Source of the DNA: Paraspadella gotoi
Taxonomy: Eukaryota > Chaetognatha
Assembly: GCA_051294375.1 (NCBI GenBank)
Contig: CM119271.1
Coordinates: 5,569,991-5,633,990 of the forward strand
DNA: 64,000 bases
Reading direction: 5' to 3'
Below the pieces are notes generated by a model. It made no database searches. It saw only the letters and a program-made list of their open reading frames with translations, and was not told the origin of the DNA. Numbering within the stretch: the stretch's first letter is position 1; each line of letters begins with the position of its first letter. Below, one piece after another: positions 40,750-51,435 of the stretch. The position numbers were made by a program, and so were the translations under genes.

Positions 40750-43700
40750 TATACAGGTTTTATTTTACTTTCCCAGTCTCATTTTAGACACAGACGAATA
40801 GAAAAAAAAGACTTGGCTCAAGACGCAAGAACCCCTATATAAAAAATGAAAACATTTAAAAGAAAATAAAAAAAAACTCGATAATGATTTGGTTTTCCTT
40901 TTCATCTCGCGTCTACCATTTATTTGCAGGAAAGGTGGAAAGGTAGGTTAGGTGGAATAAGGGGGAAGGTTAAGGAGATAAGAGAGGTTAGGTGGGAGAA
41001 AGAAAGGAAAGGAGAAATTAGAAAAAGGAGAGAAAAGTCACGATAGTCAGAAGAGGAGACAGCTGAACAAAATTGAAAAAATGACAGAGAGAAGAGAGAT
41101 AGGTTCCATGTGGTCTCCTTCCCCAGTTTTACTCTCTCTATCTCCCCCCAGTGATAGACCTGTTGACGAAGAACTTCAGGACGATCATCCGACTCATCCC
41201 CGTGTCCAGTGTCCACCAATCTCCAATGCCTCTTCCTCTTCCAGTCCTGCTTCTCTTCACCCGCTCTCAGTCTACCCCCCCCCCCACTCTCTCCTCGCCC
41301 GGAGTCGAGGGGCGTCCGACGGTCTCATGCATCATTCCTCACTCGCAGAAACTCGGCGGAGAATTATGGGCGCGCGGGCGGGGGACGAGGGCGAAGGGAG
41401 GCTGAGAGGGAAAGAGGAAGAGTTATGTTAGGGGAAGTTAAGAAAAATTAGACTTAAGTAACATTAAGGGAGTGGTCTTTTCATACAATTGAAACATTCT
41501 TTGAAATATTATACATTGAAAGGAAAGCCAGGTACTCTGGGAGTGAATAAACGAGACTGTGAGAGAGTCTTGATTGAAAGCTTGTAGGGATCTGCTATGT
41601 CATTATCTTGTAAGAGTGATGGAGGCCTTAAACAACCAAAGCCTGTCCAAAGTCAACATACCTTGTTTATTAAATGAAATTCAGACCTTCATTTGTAAAA
41701 ATACAAATTAAAAACTCTACTACTTTGTAATCAAACATTTAATTTGTAAAAATGATGTAAAAGTGACTCTAAAAAAATAATAAGAATGACAAGAAAATCA
41801 CCCTCGACATGACGCCATTAAAGAGAAAGAACAGAGTGATAGAAAATTACGATGGCAAAAACTTGAGGGGAAGAAGAGCTTATATAGAAGAAAGGGATTG
41901 TGAACTTTAAAAGTTTGGGATCGGTGACGGAGGGAGAGAAAGAAGGGGAATAGAAATGTGAGAAGTGAAGGAAAATGAACTGATGAATTGGAGAAGAAGA
42001 GAGGAGACAAGAGGAGGGATTGTGAACTTGTGAACGCTGATAGAGGAAGGAGGAAAGACATAAAAACTAGTTTGAGCAAACAATCTCGAATCTGACCATG
42101 ATCATTAGCGGTAATTAATTAATTAATAAATTAATTAATGAAGACAGACGGACGGATGGACGGACATCTCTTTTTTTTTTGCATAATTTAACATAATTCG
42201 ATGTTCTGACATGATTTAAGTCACTTTCCGACAAGCATTTGGGGTGGGACCGACTGACCGACCAAGTGAATTATAGAGCCGAGATCTGCTGTAAGTAGAT
42301 CCGACTAAAAATAGGAATTTGGAGAAGAAAGTCTTAATTTAAGGGAAGATCTTGTTCCACTTGATGATTTAGTCGAGAAGATGTCGCTTGTCAAAAAGTT
42401 GTCGCGAAAAATGGTCGATGTACTTGGAAATTGGAAAGACTCGATTTTTTTGTTTTTTTTGGTCAAAATTCGACGCATGAGCCAATGACAGATAAATGGG
42501 TCGACTATGGCGACATATTAAGATATCGAAAATCCGTAAGAGGCGGGAAGTTGGACGATGATGACAACGACGATGACAAAAAAATCTTAAAAGCATAAGG
42601 ATNNNNNNNNNNTCGCCGGTCATGGCTTGATAAAAAAAACAACAACCGCGAGAGTGCACTCCGAAGCCAAGTCAACTTAACATTGGTTTCGATTCGCGAA
42701 AACCTTAAAAGAAGCCGTTTGGACTGAATAAAAACCTAAACTAACCTAACCTAACCTCCACTCGGTTCATATGACACAAAAACCTCATCCATCGACGATG
42801 ACGACGACAGCGACGACTACGACGACGACGACGACTTAAACAACAATTAACGACAAAGTCTCCTTCAAATCGCAGCTGGCGCCGTTTTTATTCCGGCGTT
42901 GTTGTTGTGATTCTTTGGCTCAGTAGCGCGTCGAGTTGAAAATCCGACTGAACTGGACGAAAGGTCATTGAACGAAAACGACGACGACGACGACGACGAC
43001 AAAGAGATGGTCAAAGAACAAAGAATATGACGAGAAGGAAAATGAAAATAAATGACAAAAAAAAAAAACAAGAACCGCGGTAAGTTCCTTTTGTTCTTGC
43101 ATTACCTGATCACGTGACAAGACCTCTAATCTACCTATTATCTGTAAATAATTAAATATGAGAACTTTGTCTACAAAAATATGTAGACAAAGAAAACGAC
43201 AATAATGTAACCCACGACGACGTTCAGGACGATGCAGTCGACGATAATAACTTTATAAACTTTTTTTCCCAAAAGTTTTATTCGTTTATCTCAATTAGTT
43301 GAAACAGTACATTCAAAAGGGCATAAAGCATTACAGATGAACGCCAAAAAATGTAAAGTTTACAATAACGAAAAAAAAATTAACAATAAGCAGACAAGAT
43401 TTTTAAAATATTGTTTCTAGAGGAAAACAGCAAAGTTTCAATGTTTATAAAATGTTGTCGCGTAATTGGCCGAATTTTCACTGCTTAGAGTTAAATAGTT
43501 CTGCCACTTTATAAGGCACACTTCATATTACCCCCTCCTATTTAATGATTCCTTATAACTTCCTCCATCTGCAACGAGTCATCTATCCGCCAATGACCCA
43601 ACCGTTTTCGTTGCCGCCATCTCCCTCAATAGATTCTCCTGCAACCTGCAACGCCTTCTCTTTCTCGTCCTCATTCAATCGGAATAACGATTTTTCTTTT

Positions 43701-44570
43701 TCGCCCAGAAAAAAATTCCAAGGCGGGAAAAAATATCGATGGCGAAAGTAAAGAAATATTACGCTGTCACCCAAAAAGGCCTCCCTCTAGTATCGCTGAG
43801 TAACTCTCGCGGTTTTTGAGTAGAAGAAACATAGAACAAGCTTCGGTCGGCAGTAATATGTGGGAGGCCAAATGTTCGGCCAATGTCATATGGTAAGATG
43901 GGGTCACCTGGAAATATCAGTACGGAATATCAAAGCCTCCAATGGTCATAAAATGTAATCAAGTTAATGCGATACAAGAACCAAAAAGCAACAGGAAGTA
44001 AAACTGTAAAACAAAATGAGGCACAAATTATGAATAAGGCACGTACTATAAAGTAAACATAATAGTAAAAAGAACCAAATAAATGTTTATGAAAAAGTCC
44101 ATGAGTATGAGTTTGTGAATCAATGATGAACGGAGGCCGATGATCCTGAAGGAGAGAAGGCATGAGCGTAACTGTAACAGCTGTAGCTGCTGTCGTGGGT
44201 GGCCGAGGTTTTAAACCTTAAATAAAAATACATTTTAAGTAAAAGCAAAAATAAACAAAACATCAATATTTTATAAAAGTTCTCTTTCAAAAGTATTACG
44301 CCTTCCCGCGCACCAAGGGGGAGTCCTTTTCATCGACGTAATACTTGATGTCTGAACCGACGAGAGGGCGGGGAAAAAAAATATGCGGGGAATGAAGACA
44401 AGATTTATGTGCGATCGTTTCGTCGTCAGAGTGGATGCTTTCTTGAAAAAGAAGAAAAACGTTGGCGAGGATTTCATCTAAATGGCGAAAAACACAAACA
44501 AAATCCTTCCAGTGGCCAACGCGTAAACATCCAAAAAGTTTTGGGCGAAAACGCTGAGAGGATAAGGTCG
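40750..44570. other. Intergenic, no confident gene
   Basis: Mixed simple sequence: GA/GGA-rich (40950-41090, 41930-42060), C-rich 41270-41290, ACG repeats near 42795-42835 and 42976-43002. A possible plus-strand exon after CCCCCAG at 41149 (VIDLLTKNFRTIIRLIP) has no partner exon. An N gap is at 42603-42612. Confidence 0.45.
42603..42612. other. Assembly gap (10 N)
   Basis: Ten N after a TCTTAAAAGCATAAGGAT word that also occurs at 50937, 51450 (inverted) and, diverged, at 58505. Confidence 0.9.
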
Positions 44571-44575
44571 GTGTT

Positions 44576-44923
44576 TAGTTGCGCCGCGAGTACTCGCGGA
44601 GCAACTCTATAAGTCACTTTTTGGTCGGTCTGTCTGTCTGTCTCATAAATTGCATATTTTTTTTTTCTGATTGCATATATTGCATATATATTGCATATAT
44701 TGCATATAGTTGGTTGCTCAATGCTTATTTGTCTACTAGCGCCGCCTTCAGGAAGTCCTAAAACTATAAAAAACAAAAGACGGAATTCCGATACAATGCG
44801 TGTCATAAATACATGGGCTAGGAAAGTTATGGTAGTCATGTAATGTCACATCATATCTTGTCATGTCTCGTCGTGTCATGAGAAATACACGTGATTAGGA
44901 AGTCACTGCGGCGCAACACATTT
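44576..44923 (-). mobile_element. MITE family 'GTTGCGCC', inverted copy
   Basis: Begins AGTTGCGCCGCGAGTACTCG and ends CACTGCGGCGCAACACAT, the mirror of the 33751 copy. Internal GCGCCGCCTTCAGG, GGTCGGTCTGTCTGTCTGTC and CATGTCATG words correspond. Confidence 0.7.
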
Positions 44924-45237
44924 GAATTACCGTTCTTGTTTTGAGTAATTCTTCGTAATCATATTCGAGTTATTTTGGGTCAAAGCGATGTGCAAAAGTT
45001 TTAAACGAATGTTGGGTAGCAAATAACTGACTTGAACACTAGTGGCAAATACTTTTTTGCTTCGATAACTGTTAACGACGAGATGGTTTATGCAAGAAAG
45101 AACATGACACACAAATCTGTCTTTTTTTCTGTTTTTTATCAGCAAATAAATTCATTCAATCGTGCAAATCAATAGAGCCAAACAATCTAGGGGGATACAA
45201 TTAGCGAAAACCCTGGAGAGTCAGCTGCCTGGTAAAA

Positions 45238-45241
<4 letters not shown>

Positions 45242-45299
<58 letters not shown>
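45242..45299. repeat. (GA)n microsatellite
   Basis: About 58 bp of GA. A second tract, interrupted once, is at 45617-45704. Confidence 0.9.
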
Positions 45300-45303
<4 letters not shown>

Positions 45304-45611
45304 AAGAGAGAGTAGATTCTCCGGTCTTCTCAGTAAAAAAATAGAAAAATAGAATAAAAAGGAAAGGTAGAGGCGGACCGGAGTTTATTTATCCCCGAGA
45401 TAATTGAGGGAATTATGTCATTAATCTTGCGTCGTTGGAGAGCCCATGCAGGCGCTAGTGGCAATGCCGTTTTCGTGCCAAGACTGATGCCATCGTCGAT
45501 CCTTGATACCTGCTACGGTGCCAGCGGCGAAGGCGTCGCCGGCCAATTTAGATTTTGATGAAATTGGTTAAGACAGGAAAACTGGACTACATACCAGAAG
45601 CGGCTAAATGG

Positions 45612-45616
<5 letters not shown>

Positions 45617-45704
<88 letters not shown>
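45617..45704. repeat. (GA)n microsatellite
   Basis: About 88 bp of GA with one GGAG interruption. Confidence 0.9.
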
Positions 45705-45709
<5 letters not shown>

Positions 45710-46441
45710 CACGAAGTACAATGGTAAAAAAGGACGACATTTCCCAACGACCTTTGGAAAAAAAAAGAAAAACGGATGCCATAACCGGATGTGAGGAAAG
45801 TGAAGGAGGAAATAAACGATGAAATAACCCGATGATTTACGGGAAAGACTTCAATAAAGTCGCATCGTAAAAGATTTACTTTCCCTACACGCGCGCCCGG
45901 ATCTTTGATACACGCTCCCTCCCTAGACAACTTTTTCTCCCTCTCTCAATCTCCAAAATCATCCATATTTTTCTTCCGTCCTTTCTCACTTCGTTTACTC
46001 CCTTCTCATTTTCTTTTCCCAAACCACAAACCCTTATTTATTACTTAACCCTCTCTCTCATTTCCTGCCCTCATTACTTTTCCTCACTTATTCCCACTCG
46101 ATCGTCTTATTTTCTCACCATGTTCCCTCACATACTCGATCAGCATTTTCTTTCACTCTATACGTATAGTGTACCTCCTCTCTTAGTCATCTTTTTTAAA
46201 CTCATTCCATCACAATTTTTCTCCTTCCTTAAGATTTGTCAAATTACTTCTTCCCTCTCTCTCTCTCTCTCTCTCTCTCATTTCCCTTTCCCTTCCTGCA
46301 TTCTCTCTTCCCCACTCAACTTGTTCGGTTCGGTTCGGAGAGATAAAAAGGGGAGGAGTGTGAGGCAAAATTCAGTAGTGGAAACTAAATGCAAAAAGCA
46401 CGAATATTGACTGAAAGGTGTATGAATTATATTTAAGGAGT

Positions 46442-46697
46442 GTGGCAGCAAGACTTAAAGCTGCCTCACTGCTGTCCGTCCTCATCCTCGTCTCAATGGC
46501 TGAGCAGGCTAAATCATCTCATTCCATCCGTGCGTCCCGGGTTCAATCCCTGGGTATCCCGGTTCTGGCTTAAATGTGACGGTGCCGGTATAAACATGCC
46601 AGTGACAGGAGGCGGTCACTGAGGGTCCGCAGCCCCTACGCCAGTTGGTGAGATACCCCGCGCCCCGGGTATCACAGGCTATCCTCCCGTTGCCATA
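46442..46697 (+). repeat. tRNA-derived SINE-like repeat (family A), intact copy, opposite orientation
   Basis: A-box TGGCTGAGCAGG at 46497-46508 and B-box GGTTCAATCC at 46540-46549. Near-identical to 39954-40210 over its whole length, implying recent mobility. The 60-aa ORFs over both copies are not genes. Confidence 0.8.
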
Positions 46698-46929
46698 GGA
46701 GGTCACTTAAATTTCATGAGTCCATAATTTAGAGATTCTTTTCTAGTGCGTATTTAGTAGAAAGAATTCAGTTAATTTTAATTCACTTTGTTATGTTGTT
46801 AGTCTTCTTAGCTCATTAATTATAACTACGTTTCCTACTTGAGTAGTCACGCAATCATGTGCAAATAAATATAAAATAAGTTATGCCGAATTGTTGTTGA
46901 ACGTGACGTTTTTTGAACTTTGCTACCTT

Positions 46930-47300
46930 TTGTTTAGGCAATCTGAAATCTACCGAGGACTCTCTGATTGGATGAATCATCGGCGGAATCAACCAATGAG
47001 AAGACGGGCTTCATGCCATCGGAAAACGAGCCCGTGTCGATGATCCGATTGTTCACTATAAATAGCTGACCATTTTTTACTGAATCCATCTGTCTCAAAT
47101 TCTGACACCGTCTTTGCTTGTGACTTTTCTAAGAATAAAATCCACTTTGGTTTCATGTTGAAATCTCTGTCTACTTACTTAAATGTGGTGGCTGTCGTGC
47201 GTTTCGAACCCACGCCTCCAGAGAGATTGGTCGGGAGAAGAGCGGGAGTTTAACCTGGAGGTCTCTCTATACAAGATTTCTCAGTGCGCCACCTCCAGTC
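46930..47300. repeat. LTR-like or tRNA-derived retroelement relic, copy 2
   Basis: Same order as 37400-37760: TATAAATAG (near 47057), AATAAAATCCAC (near 47135), then TGGTGGCTGTCGTGCGTTTC from 47186. Complement gives a T-loop TTCGAAA and CCACCA end. A GGTGGC word near 47285 could pair with the GCCACC as an acceptor stem. Confidence 0.5.
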
Positions 47301-47520
47301 GCGCGGCTTTTTCGGATCCCTTTTCGATCTCTTTTTCGAATGCTTTACGGCTGCCCTTACGGTTTTATTACGCGAATTCTTTATGGTTCTAAACAATTGG
47401 ATATTTGCTTATTTTGAACGTTTATACTTCGTTATTCTATGTTTATATTACAACAATATATGAAGCTAAACTGTAAAATACGTCTACAATGCTTAAAGTC
47501 ATACAAAGTGTTGGATTATT

Positions 47521-47715
47521 TTTACATTCGCCGACCAGGATTTTGCGGTCGGTTATTTGTTTTTCGCTTCTTATGAGCGATGTATAGAAATCTCATTACG
47601 CAAAAATAAATGACACTGCTAAAGGTAAAAAATCTTTATATCACAAATTACATTTCGAAACCTCCCCTAACCCTAACTACCCTTAATCCCTAACCCTAAC
47701 CACCCCTAACCCAAT
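47521..47715. repeat. Decayed MITE with telomere-like CCCTAA words
   Basis: TTTACATTCGCCGACC at the left matches the terminal repeat of the 10924-11132 element, and 47668-47712 has CCCTAACCCTAACTACCC-like sequence. The right terminal repeat is not clear. Confidence 0.5.
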
Positions 47716-47773
47716 TGCTTACCATTTAAAAAATATAACATAAAAATATTATTTTTTTTCCTTTCATTTTGGT

Positions 47774-48043
47774 TATTTGTTTAAGGTAAAAAATAAATTG
47801 TTTATGTAAGAGTTTTATTTAGAAATATAAATTTTGCAAAAACGAAATATAATTTTCTCCAAAACGAATTGATTAGTGAAACAAATATTTTCACAAAGTT
47901 TGAAGAGAGAGTCTGTAAAAATATTTGTTTCACAAATCAATTCGTTTTTGCACCGATGAAGGCTTACATTGAAATCCGAAATTTATGTTTCTTAATAAAA
48001 CTCGTACATCAACAAACAATTCATTTTTTACCTCAAACATAAA
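47774..48043. repeat. Foldback repeat, ~120-bp arms
   Basis: GGTAAAAAATAAATTGTTTA, GAGTTTTATTTAGAAATATA and AAAACGAATTGATTAGTGAA reappear inverted after a short centre near 47905. No ORF. A fragment at 48208-48252 (TTTTTATATAAAAACAGC plus CACAAAGAAGC) matches the centre of the large foldback at 58864-60219. Confidence 0.7.
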
Positions 48044-48637
48044 AATATCAATAAAATAAATTTAAAACAATTATTATTTATTATAAAAGTAAAAAATTTA
48101 GATATTAATTTGCAAGCTAAGACTCGACGCTAGAGAGAAAACAAAATTAAATGGATTAACAAAGCACCGACCGCTGGTACCTCAAGTTGGTTGCGGACGT
48201 CGAATAGTTTTTATATAAAAACAGCGCGACGACGACGACGACACAAAGAAGCAATCCTGAATGATTATAGTATGATAAAAATAAAAATTGTGACTAGATC
48301 CCTCGATACTCGACAGTCCACATTAGAGGTTTGTGCAAAAGAAAAACCTTCCGAATACTGTTTTTGAAATAGTAATCGTAAACCAACATAAAAAATATAC
48401 CAACCTTGACAAAAATACATGGCAAGGAGCAAAACCCATTAGCTAATTTCAATGTGTTGGCACAAGGTATAACTCACGATTTAGCGGTTTGCACTTTTAA
48501 AGTGACCAAAAAAAGTGAGAGAACATCGTAGTACAAATAATAGTAAAAGTATTCAATAGTATCAAAAAAATAAAAAAATACACCAGTCGTAAATCACATT
48601 TTTGAAATCCTACCACGAAAGCCAGATATTTCTGTCC

Positions 48638-51368
48638 TCAATTCTGGCTGCTCTCGAAGTACATGAAGTCGATGAGCATGAGGGCGCCGAGCAGCGAGGC
48701 TTTGAGTTTGACGTCGAGGTCGAGCGGAAACGTGATGCCAAAGTGGTCGGCGTCGGTGTAGGCCTCGCGGAAGCAACCCGTCCACTAAAGCGTAGTAAAA
48801 ATTCGAAATTTAACTTTAATTCAAATTCTAAAAGTGAGGAACGAACATCTTTATACTAATGAACATTTATGTATAAAAAAATTTATAATTAATTTTACAA
48901 TTTACGCAATAGGCTATATTTAATATTATTTATAGTTATTTATAGTAGTACTAATCCAATAAATGTTAAAATTTCAAAATCACTTTTTGTCAGATTTTTT
49001 TGGAGATTTGGATTCGTCATGAAAAGTTGATATAAAGAAATATAACTCTTTTAAAAATGTTTTCATTAAGCTGGTCAAATATAAAAAAAAACCTGTTATT
49101 TGTTTCAGAGTTATGATTTTGGCAGGAGATTTAATAGTTAAATAATAATAATTATTTGGTCTTTTCATGTCAATAATATAAAAAAAGAAAACAAATTATT
49201 TCTGTAGATAACATGATTTTTATTTAAGTATAAGCACTGATCTTCAGAGACTTCTGTCTCCCTCAAAGGTTCATAACAAATTGAGACACAAAATTTACAA
49301 AACAGTTTTTGGTGATGTTTCTACTATTCCATTTGGCTGAAAATCCATTCTCCTAAATCTGGCCATTTCTTCTATTCTCTGCCTTTGAATTCAATAAGCT
49401 TGTTTTCAGAATCTGAACATAAGAATTATGTAAGAGAAAACAAAATAAAAGATTCTGCTATCTTAGAACACCTTTTTGAATGCACTAATACCTGTCAATT
49501 TCCTGACCCAGGGGTTATTTGGGATGAATGTAAAATATTAGAACAAGAAAATAACAAATTAAAAAGATTGTAAATAGAAATGAAAAATTTTATATATAAT
49601 TTTAGCCTACTTAATGAAAGAATTGTTAAAAATGATTAATATTTTCTTTTATCAACTTTTGACAAGGAATTCAAATCTTCAATTAAAATTAAGAAAAGCT
49701 TATTTTGAAATTTTTCGATTTTATAAGGATAGTACTATATATAGCCTACTATAGCCTATTGCAAAAATTGAAGAACATAAAATTAATTTTTAAATTTTTT
49801 TTACTATTTATGTTCACTGATTGTACAAGGTGACACACGACAGCACGCCGCAAAAAAAATCGTCATTTGCAAACTTGTGAAGATTTTTTTAATCTGAATT
49901 TTTTTTGTAATAAAATACTAAATCATTTATATATCCAAATTTTATATTGATTGGTTTTGATTTTTAAAAGGTAGCCTTCCAAATCGTTTTTCATTTTAAA
50001 ACTCCATTTTTTTTTAATCTGTTTTTTACAAGAGCTTTCAGAAGATATTAATATTGATACCTTTTAATGTAAAAGTTCTTTAAAAAATGTTCATAAAGTT
50101 AAACAAAAAGATTGAAAAAAAAAGATTTGTTTTAAAATGAAACACGATTTTTAAATCAACTTTTTCCGGGTCACTTTTTCCAAGTCAAATCATAACCAAT
50201 CAATATGAAATTTGGATATATAAATGATTTAGGTTTTTACTACAGAAAAAATCTTTCAGATAAAAAAAAATCTTTACAAGTTTGCAAATGACGATTTTTT
50301 TTAGCGGCGGGCTGTCGTGTGTCACCTTGTACGTTGTTCAAAATTGACATTTAGAATTTTCGTATGTAACTTTCACCAAGCTCTACCTTCCACTGTTTCG
50401 TCACTGATCCGATCTTGTTCTTTTCGCTTAGGTCCAGAACCTTGAAAAGGGAGAATATATGGGAAAAGGATGAAAGGGTGGTAAAGGGGGAAAAGAAAAG
50501 AAGGTGGGAAAGAGGATAAGAATGAGAAGGAAATATTAATGTGGAAGAAAAAATGGAGATGAAGATTATCCAGGAAATTTACCCAATCAAGTCAGGAGTA
50601 AAAAAATGTCAGCGTGAGCAACTAACTAAATACTCAATAAGTGAATATAGCTAAATCGTATCATTTCATTTTCATTTTCAACCTGGAACTCGACGTCGGT
50701 GCACCAGATGATGTGGCAGCAGGGCCCGACAATCTTGAGCATCGGAGTCTTCTTGTCGGCGCCGTAAACGGTGAACTTGGGAATGCAGAAAGTTGGATCC
50801 TGTTTGACGAAGCCGATGATCTTACCCGGAGGGGATTCGATCTCAATTTCCTGTTAAAGTGAGCGAGGGGAAAGGAAAGGGACAAAGGGAGGGAAGAAAA
50901 AGAGTGAATTAAAAACCTTGGTGATTAAGGGAAAAAATCTTAAAAGCATAAAAATCGTCGCAATTGCATAAGAAAAATCGGGATTGACGACAAATTTTGA
51001 TACTAAAAAAAATCAAATGAGACCCTCCTAGGCTGTGACTGGATGCGTCACTGAGGGTCGGAAGCCCCCAAAGCCAACAAACAATTTTTTTTTTATGTCA
51101 CCTTCTCGCTCTCTGTAAAGAATAGTCGTACGTTTACTGAATAGCAGTATTGCACTGCATAGTCGTAATAGCGCTGCTTACGGCGTCGTCAATATTTGTT
51201 TATTTGAGTTGTCTAGTTACTGAAACCTTCACTACCGTTCTTGAGGCGCCGTAAGACGATTCGACGTCACGAGTTTTTGAAACTAAAGATTAATTTGAGG
51301 AAAAACGTAAAAATCCCTAACTGCCCAAAAGAGTTTGAACGCGCTCTCTTCGTGATTCGTCGAAAACC

Positions 51369-51435
<67 letters not shown>

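Larger units (their letters stand above)
44296..45550 (-). pseudogene. Possible minus-strand coding remnant with a GDAFAAG motif
   Basis: GC-rich minus frame at 45420-45545 reads SKLAGDAFAAGTVAGIKDRR and ends in TAA. GDAFAAG recalls the catalytic motif of pfkB-type sugar/nucleoside kinases (usually GAGDAF). A donor after GTVA would join in phase to an exon at 44296-44351 (IKYYVDEKDSPLVRGKA, stop). No acceptor precedes the first piece, so an intact gene is not supported; it may be a decayed copy or chance. Confidence 0.2.

Noticed and set aside
46497-46560. A true tRNA gene
   Set aside because: A and B boxes fit, but the acceptor and anticodon stems do not fold, and copies repeat elsewhere with SINE bodies.
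46440-46706. Pair of identical 60-65-aa ORFs, repeated at 39925-40218
   Set aside because: They fall in SINE copies; no protein features.
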